Of a stretch of DNA of 64,000 nt, positions 33,602 through 42,911 are shown piece after piece (position 1 is the stretch's first letter; every line of letters starts with the position of its first letter). The stretch covers positions 496,001 to 560,000 of the forward strand of contig NZ_JAGTJJ010000001.1 of NCBI RefSeq assembly GCF_028435365.1, written 5' to 3'. Below the pieces are notes generated by a model, which had not been told where the DNA came from, did not search any database, and saw only the letters and a program-made list of their open reading frames with translations. This stretch comes from Polyangium jinanense. Lineage in GTDB: Bacteria > Myxococcota > Polyangia > Polyangiales > Polyangiaceae. The position numbers were made by a program, and so were the translations under genes.

Positions 33602-35596
33602 CTACCAGCGGATGGGCCCCCGACGAAAGTGGCCGTCCCCGGCCCGCGCAGCCCGCTCGGCGTGATGCATGGCGCGGGCGCGATCCCCGGCATGGTGGAA
33701 ATGCTCGGCGAGGATGATGTCCCGCTCGCCCTTCTGCTCGAGCCACGCCGCCGCGAGCGCGTGCCCGAGCGCGCGATCGGCCTCGGTGAGCATGCCGTAA
33801 GCCGCTTCCCGCACGAGCGTGTGGCGGAACGCGAGTTCCTGCTCGCCGGGAAAACGGCTGCCCGCGTGCGGTACGACGAAGCCCCGATCGACGAGCACAC
33901 GGAGCCGGCCGCTCTCGGTCGTCGTGCGCGTGTGGCCGAGCAGCGCCGAGAGGCCACCCGACCAGAAGACGTCGCCGAAGATGCTGGCCGCGCGCAGGGT
34001 GCGCCGCGCCTCGGCGTCGAGCGCGCCGATCTGCGTCTCGAGCAGCGAACGCGCCGAGGTCGGTAGCTCGTCGCCGCGCCCTTCGAGCTCGGCGCGCGCG
34101 AGCTCTTCGAGCACGAGCGGCAGACCCGCGGCGCGCTCGACGAGGCGGTCGACACGCGCGGCTTCGGCCCGATCGCCGAGCCAGCCGCGCGCGAGCTCGA
34201 CCGCGGCTTTGCGCGGCAGCGGCGCGAGCGGCATGACCTGCGTGAACGTGACGGCGGCCGTGTGGCCGAACTCGTCGAAGAGCTCGGGCCGCGCGAGAGC
34301 AAGCACGAAGAGCGGGCAATCGTGGAGCTCGCCGAGCACGTCGCCGAGCGCGGCGACGGAGCGCGCGTCGCACCCCTGGAGGTCGTCGACGACGACGATC
34401 GCCGGGCGGCCGGCGCGGGCCATGGCGAGCGCCTCGGCGCAATCGACCGAGGCATCAACGGTCGAGCGCCCCGCCCGCGAGATCGCCACGTTCGTGATCC
34501 CGCGGCGGCGTACCTCGCGCACGAGCTCGCGCCCGAGCCGCGATTTGCCGATGCCCGGCGGGCCCGTCACGAGCACCGCGCGCGGCGATACCTCTTCGAG
34601 GCACGCTTCGAGCGCGGAGAGCAGCGCCCCGAGCTCGCGCTCCCGGCCCACGAACGGCCTGTCGAGGAGCGAGGCAGACGCCTCGCCGAAGATCTGCGCC
34701 GCCGTGACATCACGCGTGCGCACCTCACGCTCGGTGAGCGCAGGCGGCGCGCCCGGAGGCCTTTCCGAGATGGGCTCGTCGACGTCGATCGCGGCGAGCG
34801 CGCGCAGCACGGCGGCCGCGCTCTGCGGCCTCGACGCCGGGTCTTCGTGGAGCAGGCGCGCGACGAGATCGTCGAGCAGAGGAGGCACGCCCGGCACGAT
34901 CGTGGAGAGGCGCGGCGCGGCCGTGTAGAGCACCGAGGAGAGGACCTCGCCCTCGGTCGCGCCCGCGAAAAGCCGGCGCCGCGCGACGCATTCGAAGAGC
35001 AGGCAGCCGAGCGCGAAGAGGTCGGTCCGCGCATCGATCTCGCCCGCACCGCGCGCCTGCTCGGGGGCCATGTACCCGAACGTGCCGACGACGAGCCCGT
35101 CGCACGTCAAGGCGCGCGCGGGGCTCGATGCGCGGGCGATGCCGAAGTCGAGCAGGCGCGCGTCGTCGGGCCTTCGCGAGACGAGCAGCACGTTCTCCGG
35201 CTTCACGTCGCGATGCACGATCCCGAGCGCGTGCACGGCCTCGAGCGCCTCGGCGACGCGCGTGGCGATGAGGATCGACTCGGAGAACGTGAGGGGCGCA
35301 GGCTCGGCGAGGCGCTCGGCGAGCGTGAAGCCGTCGAGCCACTCCATCACGAGGAACGGCTCGCCCGCCTCAGTCGTGCCGTGGTCGAGGTACCGCACGA
35401 TCGCCTGATGATCGAGGGTCGCGAGAATGCTCGTCTCGCGCGCGAAACGCGCTGCGTCATCGCTCGAAGCGCCGCGGAGAATCTTGACCGCGACGGCCTT
35501 GCCCGTGACGCGATCGAGCGCGCGGAAGAGGCTCACCGGCGCGTCGTGGACGGCACCAAGGAGCTCGTATCTCGCGCGTATCTCTCGATCCGCCAT
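33602..35596 (-). CDS. Ser/Thr protein kinase fused to an AAA ATPase, short form
   Basis: 664 residues from ATG 35596 (MADREIRARYELLG). The kinase domain (about 10-265) has VAVKILRG, the catalytic IVHRDVKPENVLL, DFGIARA and GTFGYMAPEQARG. The ATPase domain starts PFVGRERELGALLSALEACL, with Walker A VLVTGPPGIGKSRLGREL and Walker B AIVVVDDLQ. Myxobacterial proteins of this type usually continue into several hundred residues of TPR repeats; here the protein ends after one incomplete helix pair (HAERAARAGDGHFRRGPIRW), 11 bases before the radical SAM start. It may be a natural truncation that moved the radical SAM gene under its control, or the remnant of a deletion. Confidence 0.85.
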   Translation of the reverse strand: MADREIRARYELLGAVHDAPVSLFRALDRVTGKAVAVKILRGASSDDAARFARETSILATLDHQAIVRYLDHGTTEAGEPFLVMEWLDGFTLAERLAEPAPLTFSESILIATRVAEALEAVHALGIVHRDVKPENVLLVSRRPDDARLLDFGIARASSPARALTCDGLVVGTFGYMAPEQARGAGEIDARTDLFALGCLLFECVARRRLFAGATEGEVLSSVLYTAAPRLSTIVPGVPPLLDDLVARLLHEDPASRPQSAAAVLRALAAIDVDEPISERPPGAPPALTEREVRTRDVTAAQIFGEASASLLDRPFVGRERELGALLSALEACLEEVSPRAVLVTGPPGIGKSRLGRELVREVRRRGITNVAISRAGRSTVDASVDCAEALAMARAGRPAIVVVDDLQGCDARSVAALGDVLGELHDCPLFVLALARPELFDEFGHTAAVTFTQVMPLAPLPRKAAVELARGWLGDRAEAARVDRLVERAAGLPLVLEELARAELEGRGDELPTSARSLLETQIGALDAEARRTLRAASIFGDVFWSGGLSALLGHTRTTTESGRLRVLVDRGFVVPHAGSRFPGEQELAFRHTLVREAAYGMLTEADRALGHALAAAWLEQKGERDIILAEHFHHAGDRARAMHHAERAARAGDGHFRRGPIRW

Positions 35597-35779
35597 GGTG
35601 AGGGATGGGCCACCTCGCGCGCTCGGCCGCGCGCGGCCACCCTTCGAGGGTAAGGCCAATCGCCGTCGATCGTGGCACTTTTTCCCGTCCGTCCCCGCGC
35701 CCACCGAACCGCGCCGCTGCGTGCGGGTCTGCCCGACAAAGCTTGTGTCGGTTCCCGTGGCCTACTAGAAACGACCCCC

Positions 35780-37165
35780 ATGATGCGAGGCGCCCTGAGT
35801 GACATCACCAAGGCCGTCGGTCGGACTCCCATCGTCAAGCTGAACAAGGTGACCGAGGGGATCGAGAGCGACATCTACGTCAAGTGCGAGTACCTGAATC
35901 CCGGCGGGAGCCACAAGGACAGGGTCGCCATCAACATGATCCGGGACGCCGAGGCGGCCGGGCTCAAGCCGGGCGGCACGATCGTCGAGGCGACGAGCGG
36001 CAACACCGGCGCGGCGCTCGCGCTGAACGCGGCCGTCAAAGGCTACAAGTGCATCTTCGTGATGCCCGACAAGATGTCGCAGGAGAAGGTCGACACCCTG
36101 CGCGCGTTCGGGGCGAAGGTCGTCGTTTGTCCCACGGCCGTCGAGCCCGACGACCCGCGCAGCTACTACCAGGTCGCCAAGCGCATCGCGGACGAGACGC
36201 CGAATTGCTTCTACGCGAACCAGTACCACAACCCCTCGAACCCGGGCGCGCACTACCTTTCGACCGGTCCCGAGATCTGGGAGCAGTGCGGCGACGAGCT
36301 CGACGTGTTCGTCGCAGGCATGGGCACGGGCGGCACGATCAGCGGGACGGGCAAGTACCTCCGCGAGAAGAAGCCCTCGATCAAGCTCGTCGGCGTCGAT
36401 CCCGTGGGCTCGCTCTACTACGACTTCGTGAAGACGGGCCGCATCACGAAGCCCTTCAGCTACAAGGTCGAGGGCATCGGTGAGGACTTCTTCCCGAGCA
36501 CGATGAACCTCCAGATCATCGACGAGGTCATCCGCGTCGATGACAAGGAGTGCTTCCTCATGACGCGTGATCTCGTGCGTCTCGAGGGCCTGTTCGTCGG
36601 CGGATCCGGGGGCGCGGCCGTCGCGGGCGCGATCAAGTACGCGCGGCAGAGCGGCCGGAAGGAGAACATCCTGATCCTCTTGCCCGACGCGGCCTCGAAG
36701 TACCTCGGCAAGATCTTCAACGACAACTGGATGCGCTCGAACGGCTTCCTCGAAGAGGAGAAGAGCCTCGGCACGGTGCGTGATCTGCTCGCGGGCAAAC
36801 CCCTCGGCGAGGTCGTGTCCGCGCGGCCGCAGGACCGGGTCGGCGAGGTCATCAACAAGCTGAAGACCCACGGCATCAGCCAGATCCCCATCGTCGACGA
36901 GGGCAAGCTCTGCGGCCTCGTGCACGAGGTCGACCTGCTCCGTCACCTCGTCGGCGGCAAGGGCAGCCTCGACTCGCACATCCAGGAGCTCATCGAGAGC
37001 GAATACGCGACGGTCACCGTCGACACGAAGGTCGAGCTCTTGAAGGGCGTGCTGAACGACGCGCGCGTCGCCATCGTCACCGACGGCACGCGGGTCGTCG
37101 GGATCATCTCGAAGATCGATCTGATCGATTACCTGGCGAAGCGCGCGGCCGAGCCCGCGGTCTGA
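35780..37165 (+). CDS. cbs: Cystathionine beta-synthase with CBS domain pair
   Basis: 461 residues. It makes cystathionine from serine and homocysteine in transsulfuration. The PLP fold is clear: VGRTPIVKLNKVTEGIESDI, the cofactor lysine in NPGGSHKDRVAINMIRDAEA (Lys about 46), the ATSGNTGAALAL substrate loop and AGMGTGGTISGTGKYL. The C-terminal third holds two CBS domains (LGEVVSARPQDRVGEVINKL and VTVDTKVELLKGVLNDARVA), which in this family bind adenosine ligands such as SAM and regulate activity. The N-terminal haem domain of animal enzymes is absent. The ATG at 35780 is used; a second ATG follows at 35783. Confidence 0.9.
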   Translation: MMRGALSDITKAVGRTPIVKLNKVTEGIESDIYVKCEYLNPGGSHKDRVAINMIRDAEAAGLKPGGTIVEATSGNTGAALALNAAVKGYKCIFVMPDKMSQEKVDTLRAFGAKVVVCPTAVEPDDPRSYYQVAKRIADETPNCFYANQYHNPSNPGAHYLSTGPEIWEQCGDELDVFVAGMGTGGTISGTGKYLREKKPSIKLVGVDPVGSLYYDFVKTGRITKPFSYKVEGIGEDFFPSTMNLQIIDEVIRVDDKECFLMTRDLVRLEGLFVGGSGGAAVAGAIKYARQSGRKENILILLPDAASKYLGKIFNDNWMRSNGFLEEEKSLGTVRDLLAGKPLGEVVSARPQDRVGEVINKLKTHGISQIPIVDEGKLCGLVHEVDLLRHLVGGKGSLDSHIQELIESEYATVTVDTKVELLKGVLNDARVAIVTDGTRVVGIISKIDLIDYLAKRAAEPAV

Positions 37166-37170
37166 CGCCT

Positions 37171-37211
37171 GGAAGGGGCGAGCACGTCGCGAACGAGCTC
37201 GCCCCCCTTCC
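37171..37211. terminator. Bidirectional hairpin between convergent cbs and GST genes
   Basis: GGAAGGGGCGAGC (37171-37183) pairs with GCTCGCCCCCCTTCC (37197-37211) with one bulge. No T-run follows on either strand, but the placement between two gene ends and the stem length support transcript end formation. Confidence 0.5.
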
Positions 37212-37214
37212 CTT

Positions 37215-37922
37215 TCAGCGCCCGCGCACCGTCGCGGCCGTTTGTCCGAACAGAACCTTCTTCGCCTCGTCGTCCATCGCCGGGCCCTGGGTCTGCACGA
37301 GATCGCGACCGACGGCGCGGCCGCGCTCGACGGCAGGGCGGGCTTCGATCGCCTCGAACCAGCGCTTCAGGTGCGGGAAGTCGTCGAGGTTCTGCCCCTG
37401 CGCCTTCCACGGCACGACCCACGGCCAGGCGGCCATGTCCGCGATCGAGTAGTCGCCCGCGAGGTAGTCGCGGTCCGAGAGGCGTTTGTCCATGACGCCG
37501 TAGAGGCGGTTCACCTCCTTGGTGTATCGCTCGATCGCGTATTCGATCTTCTCGGGCGCATAGATGCGGAAATGGTGAGCCTGGCCGGCCATGGGCCCGA
37601 GTCCGCCCATTTGCCAGAAGAGCCATTGCAACGTTTCAGCCCGACCGCGCGCGTCTTTCGGCAAGAAACGACCGGTCTTCTCGGCGAGGTAGACCAGAAT
37701 GGCGCCCGATTCGAAGACGCTGATCGGCGCGCCGCCGCCCTCGGGTTCGTGGTCGACGATGGCCGGCATGCGGTTGTTCGGGCTGATCGCCAGGAACTCG
37801 GGCTTGAACTGCTCGCCGCGTCCGATGTTCACGGGGATGACCCGGTACGGGAGCTCCACCTCTTCGAGCATGATGGAGATTTTGCGACCGTTCGGCGTGG
37901 GCCAAAAATGAAGATCGATCAT
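37215..37922 (-). CDS. Glutathione S-transferase
   Basis: 235 residues, cytoplasmic. The N-terminal thioredoxin fold reads MIDLHFWPTPNGRKISIMLE, then NNRMPAIVDHEPEGGGAPIS (the cis-Pro and glutathione gamma-glutamyl site) and VFESGAILVYLAEKTGRFLP (ES-GAI). The helical domain carries FWQMGGLGPMAGQAHHF and YSIADMAAWPWVVPW. The TPNGRK and GLGPMAGQAHHF features match the YghU/YfcG (Nu-class) group, which often has disulfide-bond reductase activity with glutathione or glutathionyl substrates. It is a single gene convergent with cbs. Physiological substrate unknown. Confidence 0.9.
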   Translation of the reverse strand: MIDLHFWPTPNGRKISIMLEEVELPYRVIPVNIGRGEQFKPEFLAISPNNRMPAIVDHEPEGGGAPISVFESGAILVYLAEKTGRFLPKDARGRAETLQWLFWQMGGLGPMAGQAHHFRIYAPEKIEYAIERYTKEVNRLYGVMDKRLSDRDYLAGDYSIADMAAWPWVVPWKAQGQNLDDFPHLKRWFEAIEARPAVERGRAVGRDLVQTQGPAMDDEAKKVLFGQTAATVRGR

Positions 37923-38005
37923 CTTCCCTCCTCGGGCGCCGCGGGCCGGCGCGCGGACATCTTACCCCCGCTCAGGAACGATGCACGGAGCGCGCCGTCT
38001 TCCCC

Positions 38006-38869
38006 TCAAAACTCGCCCATGAAGCCGAGCGCCGGATACACGATGAAGCTATTGTGGTCGAGCTCGCGCACGGTTTGGTTGAGCACCTGCAGGTTGCCGT
38101 TCGAGATGAGCTGCACCAGGGTGAGCTCGAAACCGAAAAAGACGTGCTTGTATCCAACGGCCACGCCGCCCTGTCCGCCCACGTAAAACGCATTTCCGCC
38201 GAACGACGCGAGCTCGCTGCGGCCCGCGATCGCCTTCGCGACGTCCTCCGGGATCGCGAGCTTCAGCGAGGTGCCGAAATGCGTGTACATGAACCGCGGC
38301 CCGCCCCAGATCCGATACCAGTTCCCCTGTTTGCCGAACACGAGCGGGACGTCGATCTGAAATCGCGTGAAATCCTCGAGCTCGACGATCTGCAGCGTGT
38401 CGCCGAGCGGCAAGGGCAAAATGTAATAGCCGAGCCCGAGCCCCACGGAGGCGTCGACACCGTGCTTTTCCCCATTCAAAAATTGATAACGGCCGCCCAA
38501 GCGAAGGGAGCTCGTGGCGAAGCGCAGCGAGACTTCGAGGTTGTCGATCGGCGTGTATCCGACGCCGATATGCGGGGTCACCGAAGGCGGATTCAGGGCG
38601 AGGCTGCCGGCCGCGGCGTAGATCTGATCGACCTCCGCCTGCGTGAGGTCGCGATCGTCGGAGGCGTCGACGAGCACCGTGGCGACGTCGACGAGGTCCG
38701 AGATCGAGCCCGTCGGTATGGAGATATCCATCCCGAGCTCGGCCTGGACGTGGCCTTTGGGTGCCACGTGCGCCGGCTGCATGCTGGAGAGCGCCGGCGC
38801 GCAGCCGACGGCAATGAGGGAGGCGAGGAGGACGGAAATAAGCGTAGGGGTCGAGCGGAGGACAAGCAC
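38006..38869 (-). CDS. Outer-membrane-type lipoprotein, hypothetical
   Basis: 287 residues. The signal is MLVLRSTPTLISVLLASLIA, then VGCAPALSS, with lipobox AVGC. The mature part is rich in alternating aromatic/polar strands typical of small beta-barrels (HIGVGYTPIDNLEVSLRFAT, LRLGGRYQFLNGEKHGVDAS, NAFYVGGQGGVAVGYKHVFF), ending ALGFMGEF with a C-terminal Phe as in outer-membrane proteins. No named family. A short acidic loop (DASDDRDLTQAEVDQIYAAA) interrupts the first part. It lies 30 bases after the 129-residue gene on the same strand and may be in its operon. Function unknown. Confidence 0.75.
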   Translation of the reverse strand: MLVLRSTPTLISVLLASLIAVGCAPALSSMQPAHVAPKGHVQAELGMDISIPTGSISDLVDVATVLVDASDDRDLTQAEVDQIYAAAGSLALNPPSVTPHIGVGYTPIDNLEVSLRFATSSLRLGGRYQFLNGEKHGVDASVGLGLGYYILPLPLGDTLQIVELEDFTRFQIDVPLVFGKQGNWYRIWGGPRFMYTHFGTSLKLAIPEDVAKAIAGRSELASFGGNAFYVGGQGGVAVGYKHVFFGFELTLVQLISNGNLQVLNQTVRELDHNSFIVYPALGFMGEF

Positions 38870-38899
38870 GACCCCGAACGTATCAGGAAGGGAGCGAGC

Positions 38900-39289
38900 T
38901 CAGGAAGACGCGACGACCGGCAGGCTCGCCCCGAAGAGCGGCGCGAAGATGCGCGAAAGCGCCGCGCTCGCGTCTTCGAGCGAAGGAGGCACCTTGCCCA
39001 CGGCCGAGAGCCGAAGGGTGCGGCCATGGACCGGGACGTCGAACGAAACCATCCCCTCGCCCCGCGTGATCTCCGTGATCACGTCGTTGAAATGAGGCTC
39101 CCCCGTGACGATGCCGAGCGCCGCGAGCCACTCGTGGTCGTACCCGGCCCCGGCCCCGGCCACGAGCAGCCCCTCGTCGCTCGCGAGCGCCACGGCCTTG
39201 ATCCGGCTCCGCTCGATCACGGCTTCGAGATAGAGGCTGGCCGCCACCTGGACCAGCTCGCTCCGTTTCCTGCGTCGTTCGTTCGTCAT
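38900..39289 (-). CDS. Hypothetical protein, possibly roadblock/LC7-like
   Basis: 129 residues, no signal peptide. A helix (RKRSELVQVAASLYLEAVIE) is followed by RIKAVALASDEGLLVAGAGA, a strand-turn-strand that resembles the start of roadblock/LC7 folds, in which the S-x-x-G-L turn is common. The end is LSRIFAPLFGASLPVV. In myxobacteria such small proteins regulate MglA-type GTPases, but the match here is weak and I give the function as unknown. It precedes the outer-membrane lipoprotein gene by 30 bases. An ATG at 39289 is used. Confidence 0.6.
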   Translation of the reverse strand: MTNERRRKRSELVQVAASLYLEAVIERSRIKAVALASDEGLLVAGAGAGYDHEWLAALGIVTGEPHFNDVITEITRGEGMVSFDVPVHGRTLRLSAVGKVPPSLEDASAALSRIFAPLFGASLPVVASS

Positions 39290-39665
39290 GTAGGAGAACC
39301 TCCGGTCGCGTGGGACATGACACTACCTTGGAGGAGCCCCCCGAGGCCAAGAATGCAGCGATCGAGCCTGTGGGGCACGATCCGATGGCGTCGTACGAAA
39401 AACCGGCGGGGCGTTCCTCGGGAGGGCCGTGGAAAGGTCTGTGACCAGACGCGAAAGAATTGCCGACGTTTCGTAAGCAGAGCGCACGCGGAGGGGCGAA
39501 CGATCCACATGTAGAAGGCTGGTAAGGCGCAAGGAGGAAGAATACGATGTTCGGGATGCCCCTCCTCGTCCCTGCCGCGCGCGCACCGAGGCACCGTTGC
39601 CCCGCGCGCGCGCCCGGGAACGAAGCTGCCCGGCCAGCCGCCCGGTGTGGTGCGCGTCGCTGACT
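39290..39665. other. Gene-free divergent spacer
   Basis: The 376 bases between the divergent 129-residue gene and the kinase fusion hold no convincing gene. They should carry promoters for both directions. No clear operator or hairpin was seen. Confidence 0.4.
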
Positions 39666-42600
39666 ATGCTGCCGGAGAAGATCCCCGAGCTCATCGCATC
39701 GCGATATCGCGTCGTTCACCCCATTGGCGAGGGGAACATGGGGACGGTGTACCTCGTCGAGCACGTGTACACCGGCGAAGAGCTGGCGATGAAGGTGCTG
39801 CAAGCGCACGTCGGCACCAATGCGAAGCTCGTCAAGCGCTTCAAGCGCGAGGCCTGGCTGCCCGCGCGGATCCGCAGCGATCACGTGGTGCGCGTGATCG
39901 ACGCCGACGTCGCGCCCGAGCTCGGCAACGCGCCGTTCCTCGTGATGGAGCTCCTGCGCGGCTCCGATCTCGAAGCGTACGTGCAGCGCATGCAAAAGGT
40001 GCCCGCCGCCGAGGTCGTGGGCATCTACTGGCAAGTCGCAGACGCGCTGAGCAAGGCGCACGCGCTCGGGATCGTCCATCGCGATCTCAAGCCCGAGAAC
40101 ATCTTCCTGCACGAGCACTACGACGGCCGCGTGATCGTGAAGGTGCTCGATTTCGGCATCTCGAAGATGGCCGGCGACGAGGGCAACATCGAGGAGGCGC
40201 GCCTGACCCGCACAGGCGCGGTGCTCGGGACGCCGCTCTACATGCCGCCCGAGCAAGCCACCGGCGACACGCCACGCGTCGGGCCGCCCGCGGACATGTG
40301 GGCGCTCGGGCTCATCGCGTTCCGTCTGCTCACGGGCCTGGTCTACTGGAAGGCCCACACGATGGCGGAGCTGCTCGTCGAGATCCTGACGCGCCCGATG
40401 GAGGCGCCGTCGGTTCGCGATCCGAGCCTGCCGCCGGCGTTCGACGCGTGGTTTTTGCGCTCGTGTGATCGCGATCCGAAGAAGCGGTTCGCGACCGTGT
40501 GGGATCAGGTCAAGGCGCTGGCCGAGAGCCTCGGGATCGGGCCGCCGGAGAAGGCGAACGAGGCGCATCGGACGATGCTCACGGGCCAGGCGCCGCAAGC
40601 CCCCGAGACGATCGAGCACGCGGAGACGCTGCGTCCGCAGAACCTGCCGAGCACGCCGAGCAACCCGCCGCCGCCGGCGACGATGCCCTCGGGCGCGCTG
40701 CCGCGATCGGAGCGGGAGCGGACGCACACGCGCCCCTCGTCGCGCTCGCGGCACAACATGAAGAAGGCGGCCGAGGCCGACGCCCAGGCGAAGGCCGCCG
40801 ATGCCGAGGCGAAGGCGCAGCCCGGGACGGTGACGCCGATGCCCGCGAAGGGCTCGGAGCCGTTGCACGTGGGCATCGGGACGGTGCTGCGCGCCGGCAG
40901 CGACACGCTGGTCCCCGAGGGCGAACGCCGGCAGCTCACGATCGTCTCGTACGAGCTTTTGCCCTCGACGGAGAACGCCTCGAAGCTCGATCCGCAGAAG
41001 CTGCGCGATTCGATGAAGGAGTACGAGGACACGTTCGCGCAGGTGATGAAGGGCTACAAGGGCCAGACCGCGCAGCCGCTCGGCGAGGGACAGATCGCGT
41101 ACTTCGGCTACCCGATCGCGCGCGAGGACGATGCGCGCCGCGCCGTGAGCGCAGCCCTCGAGCTCGTGGAGTCGGCGCAGAAGCTGAACAGCCGCCACGA
41201 CAAACCACTGCTCGACGTGCGGGTCGGCGTGCACACGGGCCTCGTGCTGACGTGGGAGATCATCGACGAAGCGGCGAGCAAGCCCGCCGCGATCGCGGGC
41301 GCGACGCCGACGATGGCCTGGCGCCTGGCGAACCTCGCGCGGCGCAACACGGTGCTCATCAGCGGCACGACGTACCGGCTCGTGCGCAACTACTACCAAT
41401 GCCAGGGCCTCGGCCTGCGCACGCTGAAGGGCTACCCGCAGCCGGTCGAGACGTACCAGGTGAGCGACGAGAGCGGCGCGAAGAGCCGCATCGAGGGCAT
41501 GACCACGGGCAGGCTCACGCCCATGGTCGGCCGCGATCTGGAGCTCGGCCTGATGCTCGATCGCTGGGCCCGCGTGGAAGAGGGTTCGGGGCAGCTCCTT
41601 TTGATCTCGGGCGAGGCGGGCATCGGCAAGTCGCGCCTGACGCGCGTGTTCCGGGACAGACTCGAGACCTCACCGCACACGTGGCTCGAGACGCGTTGCC
41701 TGCAAGATCAGCGCGACCGCCCGCTCTTCCCGATCGCGGGGCTCGTGAACCAGCTCTTCGTGCTGGTCCCGCGCGACACCCCCGAGGAGAAGATCAGCAA
41801 ACTCGAGCGCGCGCTCACGCACTACGGCTATCCGCTGCCCGAGGTGATGCCGCTCTTCGGCGCGCTGCTCGGCCTGCCGGTCTGGCATCGCTATCCGCCG
41901 ATCACGATGGCCGCCGATGATCAGCGCGCGAAGCTGCAAGAGGTGCTCTTCACGGCGATCGAGACGCTCGCGCGGAAGAGGCCGGTCGTGGTCATGTTCG
42001 CGGATCTGCACTGGGCCGATCCCTCGACGCTCGCGATCCTCGGCGACATCGTGCACGACCTGCCGACGGTGAGCACGATGCTGCTCGGCACGGCGCGCCC
42101 CGGGTTCGTCCCGCCGTGGCCCGCGCGCTCGCACGTCAGCACCGTGACGCTGAGCCGCCTCACGCCGAAGCGCGTGAAGATGATGGTCGAGGAGATCACG
42201 AAGGGGAAAGAGCTGCCCCAGGAGGTCTTCGATCAGCTCGTCGAGAAGACGGACGGCGTGCCGCTCTTCGTCGAGGAAGTGACGAAGATGCTGCTCGAAT
42301 CGGGGCTGCTCGAAGAGCGCGGCGGTCGTTACCTGCTCACGGGCCCGCTGCCCGCGTTCGCGATCCCCGCGACGCTGCGCGACTCGCTCATGGCGCGGCT
42401 CGACAGGCTCGGCTCCGCCAAACGCGTGGCGCAGCTCGGCGCGATCCTCGGGCGCGAGTTCACCTACGATCTCATCGAGGCCGTGTCGCCGATCGATCCG
42501 ACGACGCTACAACGCGAGCTCGATCGACTCGTCGAGGCGGACGTGCTCTACCAGCGCGGCCGCATCCCGCGCGCGACGTACACGTTCAAGTACGTGCTCG

Positions 42601-42905
42601 TGCAGGACACGGCGTACGAGTCGCTGCTCCACAACACGCGCCAGGCCTACCATCGCAAGATCGCGCAGGTGCTCCTGCAGCGCTCCATGGCGGCCTCGCA
42701 GCTCGGCGACGCGAAACAGAACCGCGAGGCCGGCGCGAGTGGCAACGCGCCTTCGCAAGCGCGGAGCGACGACAAGACATCGTCCTCGGACGAACCCCAT
42801 CGGTCGCCTCAGAAGGACGTGAAGGAAGTGCTGCGCGGGCTCATGAAGGACAACCCCGACGACCCGCTCGGCAACGTCAAGGACCTGAAGAAGCGGCCCT
42901 TTTAG
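39666..42905 (+). CDS. Ser/Thr kinase, degenerate class III cyclase and AAA ATPase fusion
   Basis: 1079 residues from ATG 39666. The kinase domain (about 12-285) has GEGNMGTVYLVEHVYTGEEL, AMKVLQ, IVHRDLKPENIFL, LDFGISKM and GTPLYMPPEQATG. A Pro/Ser/Lys linker leads to a class III nucleotide cyclase-like domain (about 415-590): GERRQLTIVSYELLPST and AQPLGEGQIAYFGYPIARED. Both metal-binding aspartates of active cyclases appear as Glu (about 430 and 474), so catalysis is doubtful. The ATPase part has Walker A LLLISGEAGIGKSRLTRVF and Walker B VVVMFADLHWADPS. The C-terminus is short, without the long TPR array of relatives. The reductase gene starts 6 bases later. Confidence 0.88.
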   Translation: MLPEKIPELIASRYRVVHPIGEGNMGTVYLVEHVYTGEELAMKVLQAHVGTNAKLVKRFKREAWLPARIRSDHVVRVIDADVAPELGNAPFLVMELLRGSDLEAYVQRMQKVPAAEVVGIYWQVADALSKAHALGIVHRDLKPENIFLHEHYDGRVIVKVLDFGISKMAGDEGNIEEARLTRTGAVLGTPLYMPPEQATGDTPRVGPPADMWALGLIAFRLLTGLVYWKAHTMAELLVEILTRPMEAPSVRDPSLPPAFDAWFLRSCDRDPKKRFATVWDQVKALAESLGIGPPEKANEAHRTMLTGQAPQAPETIEHAETLRPQNLPSTPSNPPPPATMPSGALPRSERERTHTRPSSRSRHNMKKAAEADAQAKAADAEAKAQPGTVTPMPAKGSEPLHVGIGTVLRAGSDTLVPEGERRQLTIVSYELLPSTENASKLDPQKLRDSMKEYEDTFAQVMKGYKGQTAQPLGEGQIAYFGYPIAREDDARRAVSAALELVESAQKLNSRHDKPLLDVRVGVHTGLVLTWEIIDEAASKPAAIAGATPTMAWRLANLARRNTVLISGTTYRLVRNYYQCQGLGLRTLKGYPQPVETYQVSDESGAKSRIEGMTTGRLTPMVGRDLELGLMLDRWARVEEGSGQLLLISGEAGIGKSRLTRVFRDRLETSPHTWLETRCLQDQRDRPLFPIAGLVNQLFVLVPRDTPEEKISKLERALTHYGYPLPEVMPLFGALLGLPVWHRYPPITMAADDQRAKLQEVLFTAIETLARKRPVVVMFADLHWADPSTLAILGDIVHDLPTVSTMLLGTARPGFVPPWPARSHVSTVTLSRLTPKRVKMMVEEITKGKELPQEVFDQLVEKTDGVPLFVEEVTKMLLESGLLEERGGRYLLTGPLPAFAIPATLRDSLMARLDRLGSAKRVAQLGAILGREFTYDLIEAVSPIDPTTLQRELDRLVEADVLYQRGRIPRATYTFKYVLVQDTAYESLLHNTRQAYHRKIAQVLLQRSMAASQLGDAKQNREAGASGNAPSQARSDDKTSSSDEPHRSPQKDVKEVLRGLMKDNPDDPLGNVKDLKKRPF

Positions 42906-42911
42906 CGAGAC

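Noticed and set aside
38883..41399. Open frame of over 800 codons on the minus strand
   Set aside because: It runs antisense through the kinase fusion and in another frame through the 129-residue gene; no recognisable protein.
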